From positions 124,001 to 188,000 of the forward strand of contig NZ_VMDW02000075.1 of NCBI RefSeq assembly GCF_007644045.2: 64,000 nucleotides of DNA, in the 5' to 3' direction. Under the pieces are notes generated by a model. It did not search any database. It was not told the DNA's origin and saw nothing but the letters and a program-made list of their open reading frames with translations. Positions 19,070 to 28,072 of the stretch are shown in pieces (position 1 is the first letter of the stretch; every line of letters starts with the position of its first letter). This stretch comes from Vogesella urethralis. Its GTDB lineage: Bacteria > Pseudomonadota > Gammaproteobacteria > Burkholderiales > Chromobacteriaceae. The position numbers and the translations under genes were made by a program.

Positions 19070-19783
19070 ATGAGTACACAGCAGGAAACAGGTAGCCAGA
19101 GCCTGGTGCAGGTGGCCACCGAGGCGATTCGCCAGCGCATTCTGGCGGGGGAATGGGCCGACGGCGGCCAACTGCGGCAAGAGGCGCTGTCGCGCCAGCT
19201 GGGCATGAGCCGGGTGCCGATCCGCGAGGCACTGCGCCAGCTGGAAGCCGAAGGGCTGGTCACCATCAACGAAAACCGTGGCGCCGTGGTGACGCAGCTG
19301 TCGCTGCCCGAGATCGTGGAACTGCTGCGCGTGCGCGTGCTGCTGGAGTGCGACGTGCTGCTGGAGGCGATTCCGCGCCAGACCAGCGCCGACCTGGCCG
19401 AAGCCGAAGCACTGCTGGGGCAGTTTGAAGTAGCACTGCGTAACAAGGACATCGGCGCCTGGGGCATTCTGAACGCGCAGTTTCACCTGGCGCTGTACCG
19501 CGCCGCCGGCCGAGGCCAGACGCTGGCCATCATCGAGCAGCTGCACAACCGCACCGACCGCTACACCCGCATGCAGATACTGCTGACCGGCTTCAGCGAC
19601 CGCGCCCACCACGAGCACAGCCAGCTGCTGGCACTGTGCAAACAGAAAGACGCCATCAGCGCAGCGGCCTTCCTGCGCCAGCACATCCTGCACGCCGAAG
19701 AAGCACTGGAAGCGTGGTACCGCGCCCACGAAGCGGCGCCCAAACCACGGCGTGGCCGCAAGCCGGCTGCGTCGGCCACCTGA
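19070..19783 (+). CDS. GntR-family regulator, FCD subfamily, probable hydroxyproline repressor
   Basis: A 237-residue protein. The winged helix-turn-helix lies at about residues 10-75 (QVATEAIRQRILAGEWADGGQLRQEALSRQLGMSRVPIREALRQLE), and the all-helical FCD ligand domain at about 85-215. The likely metal/ligand residues are Asp and His in LNAQFHLALYRAAGR, followed by HHEHSQLL and RQHILHAEE. The last residues are a basic tail (KPRRGRKP) resembling an AT-hook. Its position after the hydroxyproline genes and the GTATAC-centred palindromes in their control regions make it the probable local regulator. Confidence 0.88.
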   Translation: MSTQQETGSQSLVQVATEAIRQRILAGEWADGGQLRQEALSRQLGMSRVPIREALRQLEAEGLVTINENRGAVVTQLSLPEIVELLRVRVLLECDVLLEAIPRQTSADLAEAEALLGQFEVALRNKDIGAWGILNAQFHLALYRAAGRGQTLAIIEQLHNRTDRYTRMQILLTGFSDRAHHEHSQLLALCKQKDAISAAAFLRQHILHAEEALEAWYRAHEAAPKPRRGRKPAASAT

Positions 19784-19964
19784 GGCCGGCGCTGCCATCG
19801 GCAGGGTCATGGTAACGGCAGTCCTGAGCTTCTGCGGGGTGGCTGCTGTACAGCGTGTTCTGTTTGTTGACCTAGTTGATAACTTCTATTTATTGAAACA
19901 GGCCGGTATCGTTTCTAGTATGGAAAATGATATCTACATGGCAGTGCTTCGGCACTGAAGCCGC

Positions 19965-21212
19965 ATGCCTGTTTATGAAACCCTGAACGCGCTGAGTACG
20001 CCGGTGTGGATCGTGGCGCCACAAACCGAGGCCACACTGTTTGCCAACCAGGTAGCGCTGGCGCTGGCGGACGGGCTGTCGGTGGCCGAGCTGCGCAGCG
20101 GTGCGCTGTCGGCGCACCCGGAGCAAACGCTGGCAGCGTACACCCCGTCGGTGCTGGCGCGCGATCAGGTAGTGGAGGTGTGGACCTTCCGCCGCCATGG
20201 CCAGTGGCTGCCCATCCCGTGCCGGCTGACGCTGTTGCAGCTTGGCCAGCATGCCGGGGCCATCTTGGTGGAGGCGATGGTGCCCGGCGATGCCATGCTG
20301 CATGCGTGGCCGGCACGGCTGGGTACCGAGGCCCCAGGCGAAGAAGACGCCGAGGTGCGCCGCTTCTACGAAGCGCTGTTCCGTACCAATTCCGCCCCGA
20401 TGTTGCTGATCGACCCCGTCGATGATGGCCGGATTGTCGATGCCAACGAAGCCGCCAGCCGCTTTTACGGCTATACGCGCGAAGAATTTGCCCGCAAGCA
20501 CACCTGGGAAATCAATGCCGCCGGTCGCAGCATCCTGCCGGTGATGCAGGCCGTGGCGCGCTTGCCTGGCGGGCACCGGCCGCTGAATTTCGTGCACCGG
20601 CTGGCCGACGGCAGCCTGCGCAACGTGCAGACCTACGCCGGCCCCATCATGTTGGCCGGGCGCCGCATGATGTTGTGCGTGATCCACGACGTGACCGAAC
20701 AGGAACGGCTGCGCCGCGACCTGGAGCAAGCCGCGCTGCGCGACCCGCTGACCGGCTTGTGGAACCGGCGTCACATGATGCAGCAGCTGGAGCAGGCGCT
20801 GGCTGGCAAGCGGGCGCAAGATACCGATTTTTGCCTGGTGCTGCTGGATGTCGACCACTTCAAGGAGGTAAACGACGGCTACGGCCACCTGACCGGCGAC
20901 CAGGTGCTGGTGGCGCTGGCGCGGCTGCTGGCGTCCCGCCTGCGCGAAAGCGACACCCTGTGCCGCTGGGGCGGCGAGGAGTTCATGCTGTTGTTACCCG
21001 GCACCCAGCTGGATAACGCACTGCAGCTGGCCGACAGCCTGCGCCTGACCGTGGCCGGGGTGGAGGGCGGCGGCGCGCTGCCGGCCATTACGGTCAGTCA
21101 GGGCGTGGTGCAGTACCTGCCGGGTGAGAGCATGAACAGCCTGGTCAGCCGCGTGGATGGCGCCTTGTATCAGGCCAAGGCTGCCGGCCGCAATGTGGTG
21201 GTGGCCGGTTAG
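19965..21212 (+). CDS. Diguanylate cyclase with PAS sensor domain
   Basis: The 415-residue protein has an unassigned N-terminal region (1-125), a PAS domain (about 130-245, RFYEALFRTNSAPMLLIDPVDDGRIVDANEAASRFYGYTREEF), and a C-terminal GGDEF domain (about 255-415). The active-site motif is GGEEF near residue 336, so catalysis of c-di-GMP synthesis is likely. An RxxD inhibitory site (RESD) lies exactly five residues before it, predicting product feedback inhibition. No membrane segment or signal peptide is visible, so it is cytoplasmic. It is monocistronic, and the signal sensed is unknown. Confidence 0.92.
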   Translation: MPVYETLNALSTPVWIVAPQTEATLFANQVALALADGLSVAELRSGALSAHPEQTLAAYTPSVLARDQVVEVWTFRRHGQWLPIPCRLTLLQLGQHAGAILVEAMVPGDAMLHAWPARLGTEAPGEEDAEVRRFYEALFRTNSAPMLLIDPVDDGRIVDANEAASRFYGYTREEFARKHTWEINAAGRSILPVMQAVARLPGGHRPLNFVHRLADGSLRNVQTYAGPIMLAGRRMMLCVIHDVTEQERLRRDLEQAALRDPLTGLWNRRHMMQQLEQALAGKRAQDTDFCLVLLDVDHFKEVNDGYGHLTGDQVLVALARLLASRLRESDTLCRWGGEEFMLLLPGTQLDNALQLADSLRLTVAGVEGGGALPAITVSQGVVQYLPGESMNSLVSRVDGALYQAKAAGRNVVVAG

Positions 21213-21357
21213 GCAGCAGGCCGTCCTCCGGGGCGCTCGCCATGCGGGGCACGGTGTTGCCAAGCCGTGCAGGCAGGGATCGCCTGGCTGCGTCCGGTTT
21301 TCGCACATTGCCGCCGCTTGACTAGCGCTGGCGCATCAGGAATGGCATCTGCAGGCC

Positions 21358-23562
21358 CTAAAAACGGTAGCGCAGCGCGGTATAGAACGACCGCGCCGGG
21401 CCAGGCAGGCCCACGCCCCAAGCCACGCCGTTCTTGCTCATGGTCATGCCCTGGCCGATGTAGACCCCGCCCAGCGGCTGTACGTAGTAGCGGTTGAACA
21501 CGTTGTCCACCCCCACATCCACCGTGTAGTGCTTGCCCTGGTAACGGCTATGCAGGTTCAGCAGGCTGTAGCCCGGCGTATGCAGTTCGTTGCGTGCCGC
21601 CGAGGCGTGGGTTTTGGCGCTGACGGCCAGCCATTCCGCCCCGTGTTGCCAGCTACCTTGCTCGGCCGTCAGGCTGAGGCGGCTGTTGAGCGGCATGATG
21701 TTGTACAGGTCGCCGCCGGTACTCAGGTTTTTACCGCGTGTGTAGTTGACCACGGCGGCCAACTTCAACTGGCCAAGGGCGCTGTGCTCGGCCAGTCGAT
21801 AGCTGCTGCTGAGGTCGGCACCGTACAGCTGGGCGCGCTGGTTGACGTACTGCAGCGTGACGAAACTGCTGGTGCTGGTGAGGTTGCTGCTGCCGCCGCA
21901 CAGTGTGGTGCCGCAGCGCTGCGCGTCGATATAGTTTTCCACGTAGCTGTAGTAAGGCGTCAGCCGCAGTTGCCAGCGGGTGTTGGCCGCATCCTGCCAG
22001 CTGCCGCCCAGGCTGACGGTGTGGGCCACTTCCGGCTTGAGGTCGGGGTTGCCGACGTAGCCGTTACCGTCGCCGGCGGTGTTGTTCATGATGGCCGCCA
22101 TGCCCATGCTGGCCCAGGTGTAGCGTTCGTACAGGTTGGGCGAGCGGGTCTTGCGGGCGTAGGCCAGCTCCCATTGCTGGCCGGCCTGCGGGGTATAGCG
22201 GGCGAGGGCGCTCAAATCCAGGTTATGGTCCTGGCGGCGGTGTTCGCGTGCATTGAAGGCAGCGGCGTCGGTGGCGTACGACGCCATGCTGTTATACCCC
22301 GCCACGTTGCCGGTGTCGGTGGTGACCTCGCTCAGGCGCGCACCCAGCACCGTCTGCCACGCCGTCTGCCAGTCGGCCTGCCATTCGGCAAACATATCCT
22401 GGCGCTTGCGGCTGCCATGGTGGATGTTCCAGAAGGTGTTGGGGCTCATCATGCCGCTACCGGTGCCTGCTGGCGGCCACCAGTCGTCCAGGCTGAATTG
22501 TTGCAGCTCGGCGCCCAGGTTCAGCTGATGTTGCCGGCTTAGCGCAAGGTTGGCCGCCACGCTGCCACCCTTGGTGTGGCTGGCGGTTTCCATCGGCATG
22601 CCGCTGTAGCTGCCATACACGTACTGGCGGTCGTCGCCGAACTGCATGCTGTGGCGCACGTATTGTGCGTACAGCCGGGCGTCCAGCGTGCCCCAGTCGT
22701 ACTGCCCCTGGTAATGCAGGCGGCCCTGGTTGCCGTGGTTGCCTGTCATGTCCATGCGCTGGTTGGCATAGCCCTGGTACGGGCTGCGCTGGATGCCGGC
22801 TTCGGCTTCCAGCAGGTGATTGTCGTTTTGCCAGGCCAGGCCGATGCTGTGGTTCTCGCTACGGTAGGCGCTGGAGCCCACTTCGTCGCCTTCCAGCCAG
22901 CCACGGCCGCTGGCCGCATTGCCGGCGGCCTTGAAGTCGCGGGCGGCCTGGTAGTTGCCGGCGCGGGCAGTATCGCCACGGTAGCGCAGGCTGAGGTGAT
23001 CGTTGGCCACGGTGGCGCTGGCGTCGATGGCGGCGGCGTGGCCGTTGCTGCGGTAGCTGGCGCCGATCTCGCCGCTGCGCAGCGTTTCACCGCTGGCGGC
23101 AAAGCGCGGTGCCGGCTGGCTGGCTTCGATGACGCCGCCGATATGGTCGCTCCCGGTGCTGACCGGGGCGGTAGCGCTGTGGACGACGAGCTTGCCCACC
23201 TTGCTGCTATCTAGGTAAGACAGCGGACTGTTCATGTGGTTGGGGCAGGCGGCAAGCAGCGCCATGCCGTCGGTCAGCACCAGCAGGCGATCGTCGGCCA
23301 AGCCGTGCAGCACGGGCAGGGCAGACAGGCCGCCGGCAGCGCGCAGGCTGATGCCGGGCAGGGTTTCCAGCAGGCGGGCGCTGTCGTTGCTGCGCGCTTG
23401 TTGGCTGGCGAGCGTGCTGGCGTCGGCTTGGACGGCACGGCTGGCGGTGCTGCTGCCGTGCACCACTACCTCTGGCAGGGTCTGGGTGTTGGCGGCGTGG
23501 GTGGCGAGGCTCATCAGCGCCAGGCTGATGGAGAGGGTCAGGCGATGGGGACGGGCGGGCAT
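21358..23562 (-). CDS. TonB-dependent outer-membrane receptor of the copper (OprC/NosA) type
   Basis: The 734-residue precursor has a signal peptide ending THAA, a plug domain starting LPEVVVHGSS, and a beta-barrel ending FYTALRYRF. In the plug, Cys106-Pro-Asn-His109-Met110-Asn-Ser-Pro (TDGMALLAACPNHMNSPLSY) matches the metal-binding signature of OprC/NosA copper receptors (established for that family). It would import copper across the outer membrane using TonB energy. It stands alone, and no Fur-box-like sequence stood out upstream. Siderophore receptors normally lack this CxxHM motif, which is why I prefer copper. Confidence 0.88.
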   Translation of the reverse strand: MPARPHRLTLSISLALMSLATHAANTQTLPEVVVHGSSTASRAVQADASTLASQQARSNDSARLLETLPGISLRAAGGLSALPVLHGLADDRLLVLTDGMALLAACPNHMNSPLSYLDSSKVGKLVVHSATAPVSTGSDHIGGVIEASQPAPRFAASGETLRSGEIGASYRSNGHAAAIDASATVANDHLSLRYRGDTARAGNYQAARDFKAAGNAASGRGWLEGDEVGSSAYRSENHSIGLAWQNDNHLLEAEAGIQRSPYQGYANQRMDMTGNHGNQGRLHYQGQYDWGTLDARLYAQYVRHSMQFGDDRQYVYGSYSGMPMETASHTKGGSVAANLALSRQHQLNLGAELQQFSLDDWWPPAGTGSGMMSPNTFWNIHHGSRKRQDMFAEWQADWQTAWQTVLGARLSEVTTDTGNVAGYNSMASYATDAAAFNAREHRRQDHNLDLSALARYTPQAGQQWELAYARKTRSPNLYERYTWASMGMAAIMNNTAGDGNGYVGNPDLKPEVAHTVSLGGSWQDAANTRWQLRLTPYYSYVENYIDAQRCGTTLCGGSSNLTSTSSFVTLQYVNQRAQLYGADLSSSYRLAEHSALGQLKLAAVVNYTRGKNLSTGGDLYNIMPLNSRLSLTAEQGSWQHGAEWLAVSAKTHASAARNELHTPGYSLLNLHSRYQGKHYTVDVGVDNVFNRYYVQPLGGVYIGQGMTMSKNGVAWGVGLPGPARSFYTALRYRF

Positions 23563-23749
23563 GATGTCGACCTGCGGTTATCAACGATTTCGCAAAGTCG
23601 AAAGTGTAATGACCCTGCCTGCAGCATGGGTGCGGCATAGTGTCGCAGCCGTGGCGGCGCTGAAAGCGAATTGACAGCTTGCGGCGCTACACTGGCGGCA
23701 GCTTCTCGGAAATTGTTGCTCCTTTAGATTGCTTGGCCCGTTTGCCGCG

Positions 23750-23776
23750 CCCGTCCCTTGCCGGACGGGTTTTTCT
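23750..23776 (+). terminator. Plus-strand terminator without an upstream plus-strand gene
   Basis: CCCGTCC (23750-23756) / GGACGGG (23763-23769) is followed by TTTTTCTTTT on the plus strand. The surrounding protein genes are both on the minus strand, so the transcript it ends is not explained by any coding gene. Confidence 0.7.
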
Positions 23777-23798
23777 TTTGCTGCTTGCCACAAGCAAA

Positions 23799-23826
23799 AC
23801 GCCCGGTCAGCAAGCTGGCCGGGCGT
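23799..23826 (-). terminator. Terminator of the folE-BLUF transcript
   Basis: ACGCCCGG (23799-23806) / CCGGGCGT (23819-23826); on the minus strand the stem is followed by TTTTG. It lies 19 bases after the BLUF stop codon. Confidence 0.75.
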
Positions 23827-23844
23827 CGTAGCGGGGGGGACGGA

Positions 23845-24273
23845 TTACTTGTTGCGGCCAACAATGGCGGCAGTGGCAATCAGCTCTTCCAGCAGCGCCA
23901 GCGAGCTGGCGCCACCCAGTGCAAACGGGTTCAGCTCCGGCTTTTCCGAGTAGCGCAGCAGCAGGCTGGGGTTGGCCTTGGCCAGGTTTACCTGCCCCAT
24001 GGTCCAGCTGGCGAAACGGCGTTCGGTGATTTCTTCCAGCAGCAGCAGCTCCACATCGTGGTGACGCGGGTCTTTGGCAATGCTGTTGTACAGCGCGCTG
24101 ACTTCGCTGCGGCTGCCTTCCAGCACCTGCATGAAGATGTCACCGCTGTAGCACAGGATGCCGGTAATGCCGCGCGACGGATTGTGGGTGTGGGATTGCG
24201 TCAGGATGCTTTCCAGCAGCGCGGCGGTATGCGGCTGGCTGCTGCGGCTGGCGTAGAGCAGGCGGACAAGCAT
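23845..24273 (-). CDS. BLUF-domain blue-light sensor (short, single-domain)
   Basis: A 142-residue flavin photoreceptor. All key residues are present at the canonical spacing: Tyr7 (RLLYASR), Asn31 (HNPSRGITG), Gln49 (FMQVLEG), Trp90 and Met92 (SWTMGQV). Tyr-Gln spacing is 42 and Gln-Trp spacing 41, as in AppA. The BLUF fold uses about 95 residues. The remaining 45 form a short helical C-terminal cap with no output domain, so it must act through a partner protein as PixD-type proteins do. It begins eight bases after the folE stop, so the two are co-transcribed. Confidence 0.93.
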   Translation of the reverse strand: MLVRLLYASRSSQPHTAALLESILTQSHTHNPSRGITGILCYSGDIFMQVLEGSRSEVSALYNSIAKDPRHHDVELLLLEEITERRFASWTMGQVNLAKANPSLLLRYSEKPELNPFALGGASSLALLEELIATAAIVGRNK

Positions 24274-24281
24274 GGTTGGCC

Positions 24282-24998
24282 TCAGGCTTTCTTGTTGGGC
24301 AACAGGGACAGGAACTCGCGGCGCAGGTCCGGGTTGGTCAGGAACACGCCCCGCATCACACTATTGATCATCTTGGAATCCATGTCCTTGACGCCGCGCC
24401 AGTGCATGCAGAAGTGGTCGGCTTCCATCACGATGGCCAGGCCGTCCGGGTTCATTTTTTCCATCAGCAGGTTGGCCAGCTGGATGACGGCTTCTTCCTG
24501 GATCTGCGGGCGGCTCATGGTCCATTCCGCCAGACGGGCGTACTTGGACAGGCCGATCAGGTTGCTGTGCTCGTTCGGCATCACGCCGATCCACAGGCGG
24601 CCGATGATGGGGCAGAAGTGGTGCGAGCAGGCGCTGCGCACGGTGATCGGGCCCACGATCATCAGCTCGTTCAGGCGTTCGGCGTTGGGGAACTCGGTCA
24701 CCGCCGGTTGCGGCACGTAACGGCCCTTGAACACTTCGTTCAGGTACATTTTGGCCACGCGGCGCGCGGTGTCCTGCGTGTTGTGATCGCTGTCGGTATC
24801 GATGACCAGGCTGTCCAGCACGTCCTTCATGCGGGACTGTACCTCGTCCAGCAGCTCGTCCATCTCGCCGGGCTGGATGAACTCGGCAATGTTGTCGTTG
24901 GCATGGAAACGGCGTTTTGCGCCGCGAATGCGCTCGCGGATGCGCGCGGATACGGGTACGTACTGGGTGGCAGTGTGCTTCTGGCTCTCTTGGCTCAC
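24282..24998 (-). CDS. folE: GTP cyclohydrolase I
   Basis: A 238-residue enzyme making 7,8-dihydroneopterin triphosphate, the first step of folate and pterin synthesis. Zinc ligands are visible in RSACSHHFCPIIG and HFCMHWRGV, and the helical region KYARLAEWTMSRPQIQEE matches the family. The start is GTG at 24998, with GAGGAG nine bases upstream; no ATG is in a suitable place. It is slightly longer than E. coli FolE because of an N-terminal extension. Its operon partner is a blue-light receptor, which is notable because photolyase antenna pigments derive from folate. Confidence 0.92.
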   Translation of the reverse strand: MSQESQKHTATQYVPVSARIRERIRGAKRRFHANDNIAEFIQPGEMDELLDEVQSRMKDVLDSLVIDTDSDHNTQDTARRVAKMYLNEVFKGRYVPQPAVTEFPNAERLNELMIVGPITVRSACSHHFCPIIGRLWIGVMPNEHSNLIGLSKYARLAEWTMSRPQIQEEAVIQLANLLMEKMNPDGLAIVMEADHFCMHWRGVKDMDSKMINSVMRGVFLTNPDLRREFLSLLPNKKA

Positions 24999-25135
24999 GC
25001 GGTTATGCTCCTCACCGTGCGGGTAGCACGCTTGGTTTCTATGGTGTCAAGCGCTTGGAAGATAGCCTTGCGGCGGGGGAAAGGCAACACTTTGCCCAGT
25101 AGGGGCATCGCCGGCGGCGACTCGCCCCTGCCGGA

Positions 25136-27259
25136 TCAGCCAGTCTTGAACTGTGCCATCAGTGTGGCCAGGCGCTGGCTGGCCAGTGCCGTCTGCTCGG
25201 AGCACTGGCTGCCGTGGTCCAGTACCTGGCCGATGCTGGCAGCGGTTTCGGCAGCCTGCTGCATGCTTGCCGTACAGGCCTGGCTGGCCTGGGCCATGTC
25301 GGCAATGCCGGTCACCAGCCGTGCCAGCAGTTGCTGCGCGTCACCGCTATCGCTGGCGGCAGCCTCTGCCAGGCGCAGGCCTTCTTCCATTTCCTGCATG
25401 CCGTTGGCCATGCTGTTGACGGCGCCGTCGGTTTGCTGGCGGATGTCGACGATCATGCCGTCAATCTGCACCGTGGCGCTGGCGGTGCGCTCGGCCAGCT
25501 TGCGTACTTCGTCGGCCACCACGGCAAAGCCGCGCCCGGCCTCGCCGGCGCGGGCTGCCTCGATCGCTGCGTTCAGCGCCAGCAGGTTGGTCTGGTCGGC
25601 GATGTCGTGGATCACGCTGACGATCTGCCCGATCTGGCGGGCGCTGTCTTGCAGTTGTTGCAGTGTATGCGAAGAGGCGCCGACCGAGTCGCGGATGCCG
25701 CGGCTGCGCTCGCGCACCAGGCTTAGCTGGCGGCCGGCGTCTTGCGCCATGTCGGCCATGCGCTGGCGGATGCTGGCGGCGTCGTCGCTCGTGCGGCCAA
25801 CCGTGTCCTGCTGGCGGGCCAGTTCGGCTTGCACGCTGTGCATTTGGGCCAGCACGGCCCGCACGCTGTGGTCGGTGTCCTGCTGGCTTTGCTGCAGCTG
25901 CAGGTTGGCCACGCCGATGTCGCGCGACGAGTGCAGTACCAGCCGCAGCGTGCACTCCAGGTTATCAATGAAGCTGTCTATCCAGCGCGATAGTGTGGAC
26001 AGCTCGTCCGGCTGGCTGTCGTTGCGCTGCAGGCGTCGGGTGAGGTCGCCATCGCCTTCGGCCAGGCTGCGTACCGCCTGGATCAGCCCCATCACCCGTT
26101 GGGTGACGTGACGGGCGCCCAGCCAGTAAAAGCCGGCCACGCCCAGCCCTTGCAGTAGCCAGAACAGCAGTAGCGATACTGGCGCCGGCAGCCCACCGTA
26201 CTGGCTGATGCCCCAGCCGGCCAGCCCGGCCGGGATGGCGGTCAACAGGTAGAGCCGGGTCAGGCGGTAGCCCAGTGGCCGGCTGCGATAAACCTCTTCC
26301 AGGTCGGCCTCGCACATCATGCCCCACAGGTCGGGCGAGCCGGGCAGGCGGAAGGTAATGCCGCTGCCGATCACCGGGATGTGCCGGTAGTCGGCGTAGC
26401 CGGGGTAGTGCACGAAAGTGTTGCTGCCGTGGCGGATGGTTTCGCGCACACCAGGGTGCAGCTGGCCGCTGGCAGGGTTGTTGAATACCAGTTCCAGCTC
26501 GGTGTGCTGTTGCACGCGCACGGTGCCGTAGGCGGTGTGCACGCCGTCTTTCAGGTTGTCGCCCAGGCTGAACGTCTTGTCCTCGAAGCGCGAGCGCGAC
26601 AGCGCGGTACCGGGGGCGATGCCGGGGTCGAAGCCGGGCTTGGCCATGAACAGGTAGTTGTCGCCCGATTCGTGAAAGATATGCCCGGCTTCTCGCTGGA
26701 TCAGGTCGCCCAGCACGTCGTTGGGCACGCGGCCGCACAGTGCGTGGCGGCCATCGCTGCCCAGCGGCAGGTAGAACATCAGCGTTACCGCGTCGTGAAA
26801 GCGCGAGCTGGACGGGCCGATGCTGGCGGTGAGCGGGTCGCGGTAGGGGCCGTGCAGGAAGCGGCTGCGCAGCCCGGCCTGCAGTGCGTCAGCAAAGTCG
26901 TGGCGGCGCGGTGTGCCGTGGGTGGAGGCCACCACCTGGCCGTCGGCTGCTACCACGAACAGCTCGGAAAAGTCGCCGGCCAGCTGCTTGCGCCGTTGCA
27001 GCAGCGCGGGGTCAAAGCGGCCTGCCGTGTCGAGCTGGCTGGCCAGTGCGGCCAGGTGTGCCCATTGCTCGTTGGCCCAGCGCAGCAGGATGTCGCGCCG
27101 GGTGGTGGCCAGGCTGGCGAATACCTGCTCCAGCGCCTCGTAACGGTGCCGGTTCAGCAGGCTGCTCCAGCGTAGTGCCAGTTTGCCATTACGCCCGCGC
27201 CACGGTAGCCAGCGCCGCTCATCGGGTGCAAGTGCCATGTCCTTGCTGGTTCTTATCAT
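25136..27259 (-). CDS. Methyl-accepting chemotaxis protein with N-terminal sensor and two late membrane segments
   Basis: A 707-residue protein. Residues 1-330 form a sensor region with Cache-like features ([40 protein letters not shown]). No N-terminal membrane segment is visible. Two hydrophobic stretches follow ([15 protein letters not shown] and [20 protein letters not shown]), then a HAMP-like stretch and the cytoplasmic signalling domain. The hairpin tip carries the consensus [42 protein letters not shown] placed the start at ATG 27259 (AGGG eight bases upstream); the open frame extends further but without features. The topology is unusual and is discussed in the findings. Ligand unknown. 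Confidence 0.85.
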   Translation of the reverse strand: MIRTSKDMALAPDERRWLPWRGRNGKLALRWSSLLNRHRYEALEQVFASLATTRRDILLRWANEQWAHLAALASQLDTAGRFDPALLQRRKQLAGDFSELFVVAADGQVVASTHGTPRRHDFADALQAGLRSRFLHGPYRDPLTASIGPSSSRFHDAVTLMFYLPLGSDGRHALCGRVPNDVLGDLIQREAGHIFHESGDNYLFMAKPGFDPGIAPGTALSRSRFEDKTFSLGDNLKDGVHTAYGTVRVQQHTELELVFNNPASGQLHPGVRETIRHGSNTFVHYPGYADYRHIPVIGSGITFRLPGSPDLWGMMCEADLEEVYRSRPLGYRLTRLYLLTAIPAGLAGWGISQYGGLPAPVSLLLFWLLQGLGVAGFYWLGARHVTQRVMGLIQAVRSLAEGDGDLTRRLQRNDSQPDELSTLSRWIDSFIDNLECTLRLVLHSSRDIGVANLQLQQSQQDTDHSVRAVLAQMHSVQAELARQQDTVGRTSDDAASIRQRMADMAQDAGRQLSLVRERSRGIRDSVGASSHTLQQLQDSARQIGQIVSVIHDIADQTNLLALNAAIEAARAGEAGRGFAVVADEVRKLAERTASATVQIDGMIVDIRQQTDGAVNSMANGMQEMEEGLRLAEAAASDSGDAQQLLARLVTGIADMAQASQACTASMQQAAETAASIGQVLDHGSQCSEQTALASQRLATLMAQFKTG

Positions 27260-27477
27260 GCTATGTGTGCCCTGTTGTTGGTTTGTTTTTTGTCTGGCAC
27301 AGCAAGAATCAAGCCAAATATCGATAAATACTTGGTTAAAATGGCGGGTGAGTGAGATGGATTGGTGTGGAATCGAAAAAAGTTGTTTCAGTTTCGATAC
27401 TTGCTCGCCAGGGTGATGTGCGCTGGATGTCATGTCCAACCCGCCGCCCACGCGGCGCACCTGCCGCCGCGGCCATG

Positions 27478-27504
27478 AAAAAACGCACCACGGGGGTGCG
27501 TTTT
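27478..27504 (-). terminator. Terminator of fliW
   Basis: AAAACGCACC (27480-27489) / GGTGCGTTTT (27495-27504), a 10-bp stem flanked by A on the left and T on the right. It can act in both directions and ends fliW 18 bases after its stop. Confidence 0.85.
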
Positions 27505-27522
27505 GCCTTGAAATGGTGCGGC

Positions 27523-27963
27523 TTAGTGGTTGTGGAACACGATGTCGCAGTTCAGGTTGTTCTTTTGCATGCCGCGCTGATTGCTGAGGTTGAGGATCAG
27601 CGGGTTGCGCACGTTGGCGCGCAGCTGGGCGATCACCGGGTTGGCCTCTTCGGTATCCAGTTCGCGGTAGATGATCAGCAGCACGGCGGCGTCTTCCGGG
27701 CGGGTAAGACCCAGGCTGGCGACTTCCTCGTCGCTGAGGCTCACTTCGTAACGGATGCCCAGGCGGCTGGGGTCGGTCACGCTGAACAGCACGTCGGGGG
27801 TGTCCAGCGATTGCAGCCAGTACACGCGCGGGTTGGCACGGTCGGCGTCGTGGAACAGCTTGAAGCGGGTGCAGTGTTCGAACGCCGGCAGGCCGTGTTC
27901 GAAGGTAATTATGGTGTTTTCGTCGACCTCGACTTCGCCCAGCAGGCTGGAGTTGAACAGCAT
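27523..27963 (-). CDS. fliW: Flagellar assembly factor FliW
   Basis: A 146-residue protein starting [29 protein letters not shown], the typical FliW opening, with [10 protein letters not shown] and [14 protein letters not shown] further on. FliW binds flagellin and antagonises CsrA, linking flagellin export to its translation. AAGGAGG precedes the ATG at ideal spacing. The usual partner csrA is not adjacent here; the flanking genes are a chemoreceptor and a DUF455 gene. It is monocistronic with its own terminator. Confidence 0.93.
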   Translation of the reverse strand: MLFNSSLLGEVEVDENTIITFEHGLPAFEHCTRFKLFHDADRANPRVYWLQSLDTPDVLFSVTDPSRLGIRYEVSLSDEEVASLGLTRPEDAAVLLIIYRELDTEEANPVIAQLRANVRNPLILNLSNQRGMQKNNLNCDIVFHNH

Positions 27964-28043
27964 GGCATCCTCCTTGGTGTTGTGTACTTCCTCATTATGC
28001 ACAAGGTATGGCCGCCGGCACTGACTTTTGTCAGCTTTGTGGC

Positions 28044-28059
28044 ACCGTGCCGGCACGGT
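28044..28059. promoter_or_regulatory. Perfect 16-bp palindrome before the DUF455 gene
   Basis: ACCGTGCC (28044-28051) joined directly to GGCACGGT (28052-28059) lies 14 bases before the ATG at 28073, between divergent fliW and DUF455 genes. With no loop it looks more like a protein-binding site than an RNA hairpin. Confidence 0.45.
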
Positions 28060-28072
28060 ACAATGCCGCGCC

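Noticed and set aside
23671-23676. TTGACA as a promoter for a plus-strand small RNA
   Set aside because: No -10-like hexamer occurs at 16-18 bases downstream; the only TACACT is 11 bases away.
27310-27345. Sigma-28 promoter (TCGATAT) for the chemoreceptor at 25136
   Set aside because: A -10-like TCGATAT exists on the minus strand, but no TAAA element lies at the required distance.
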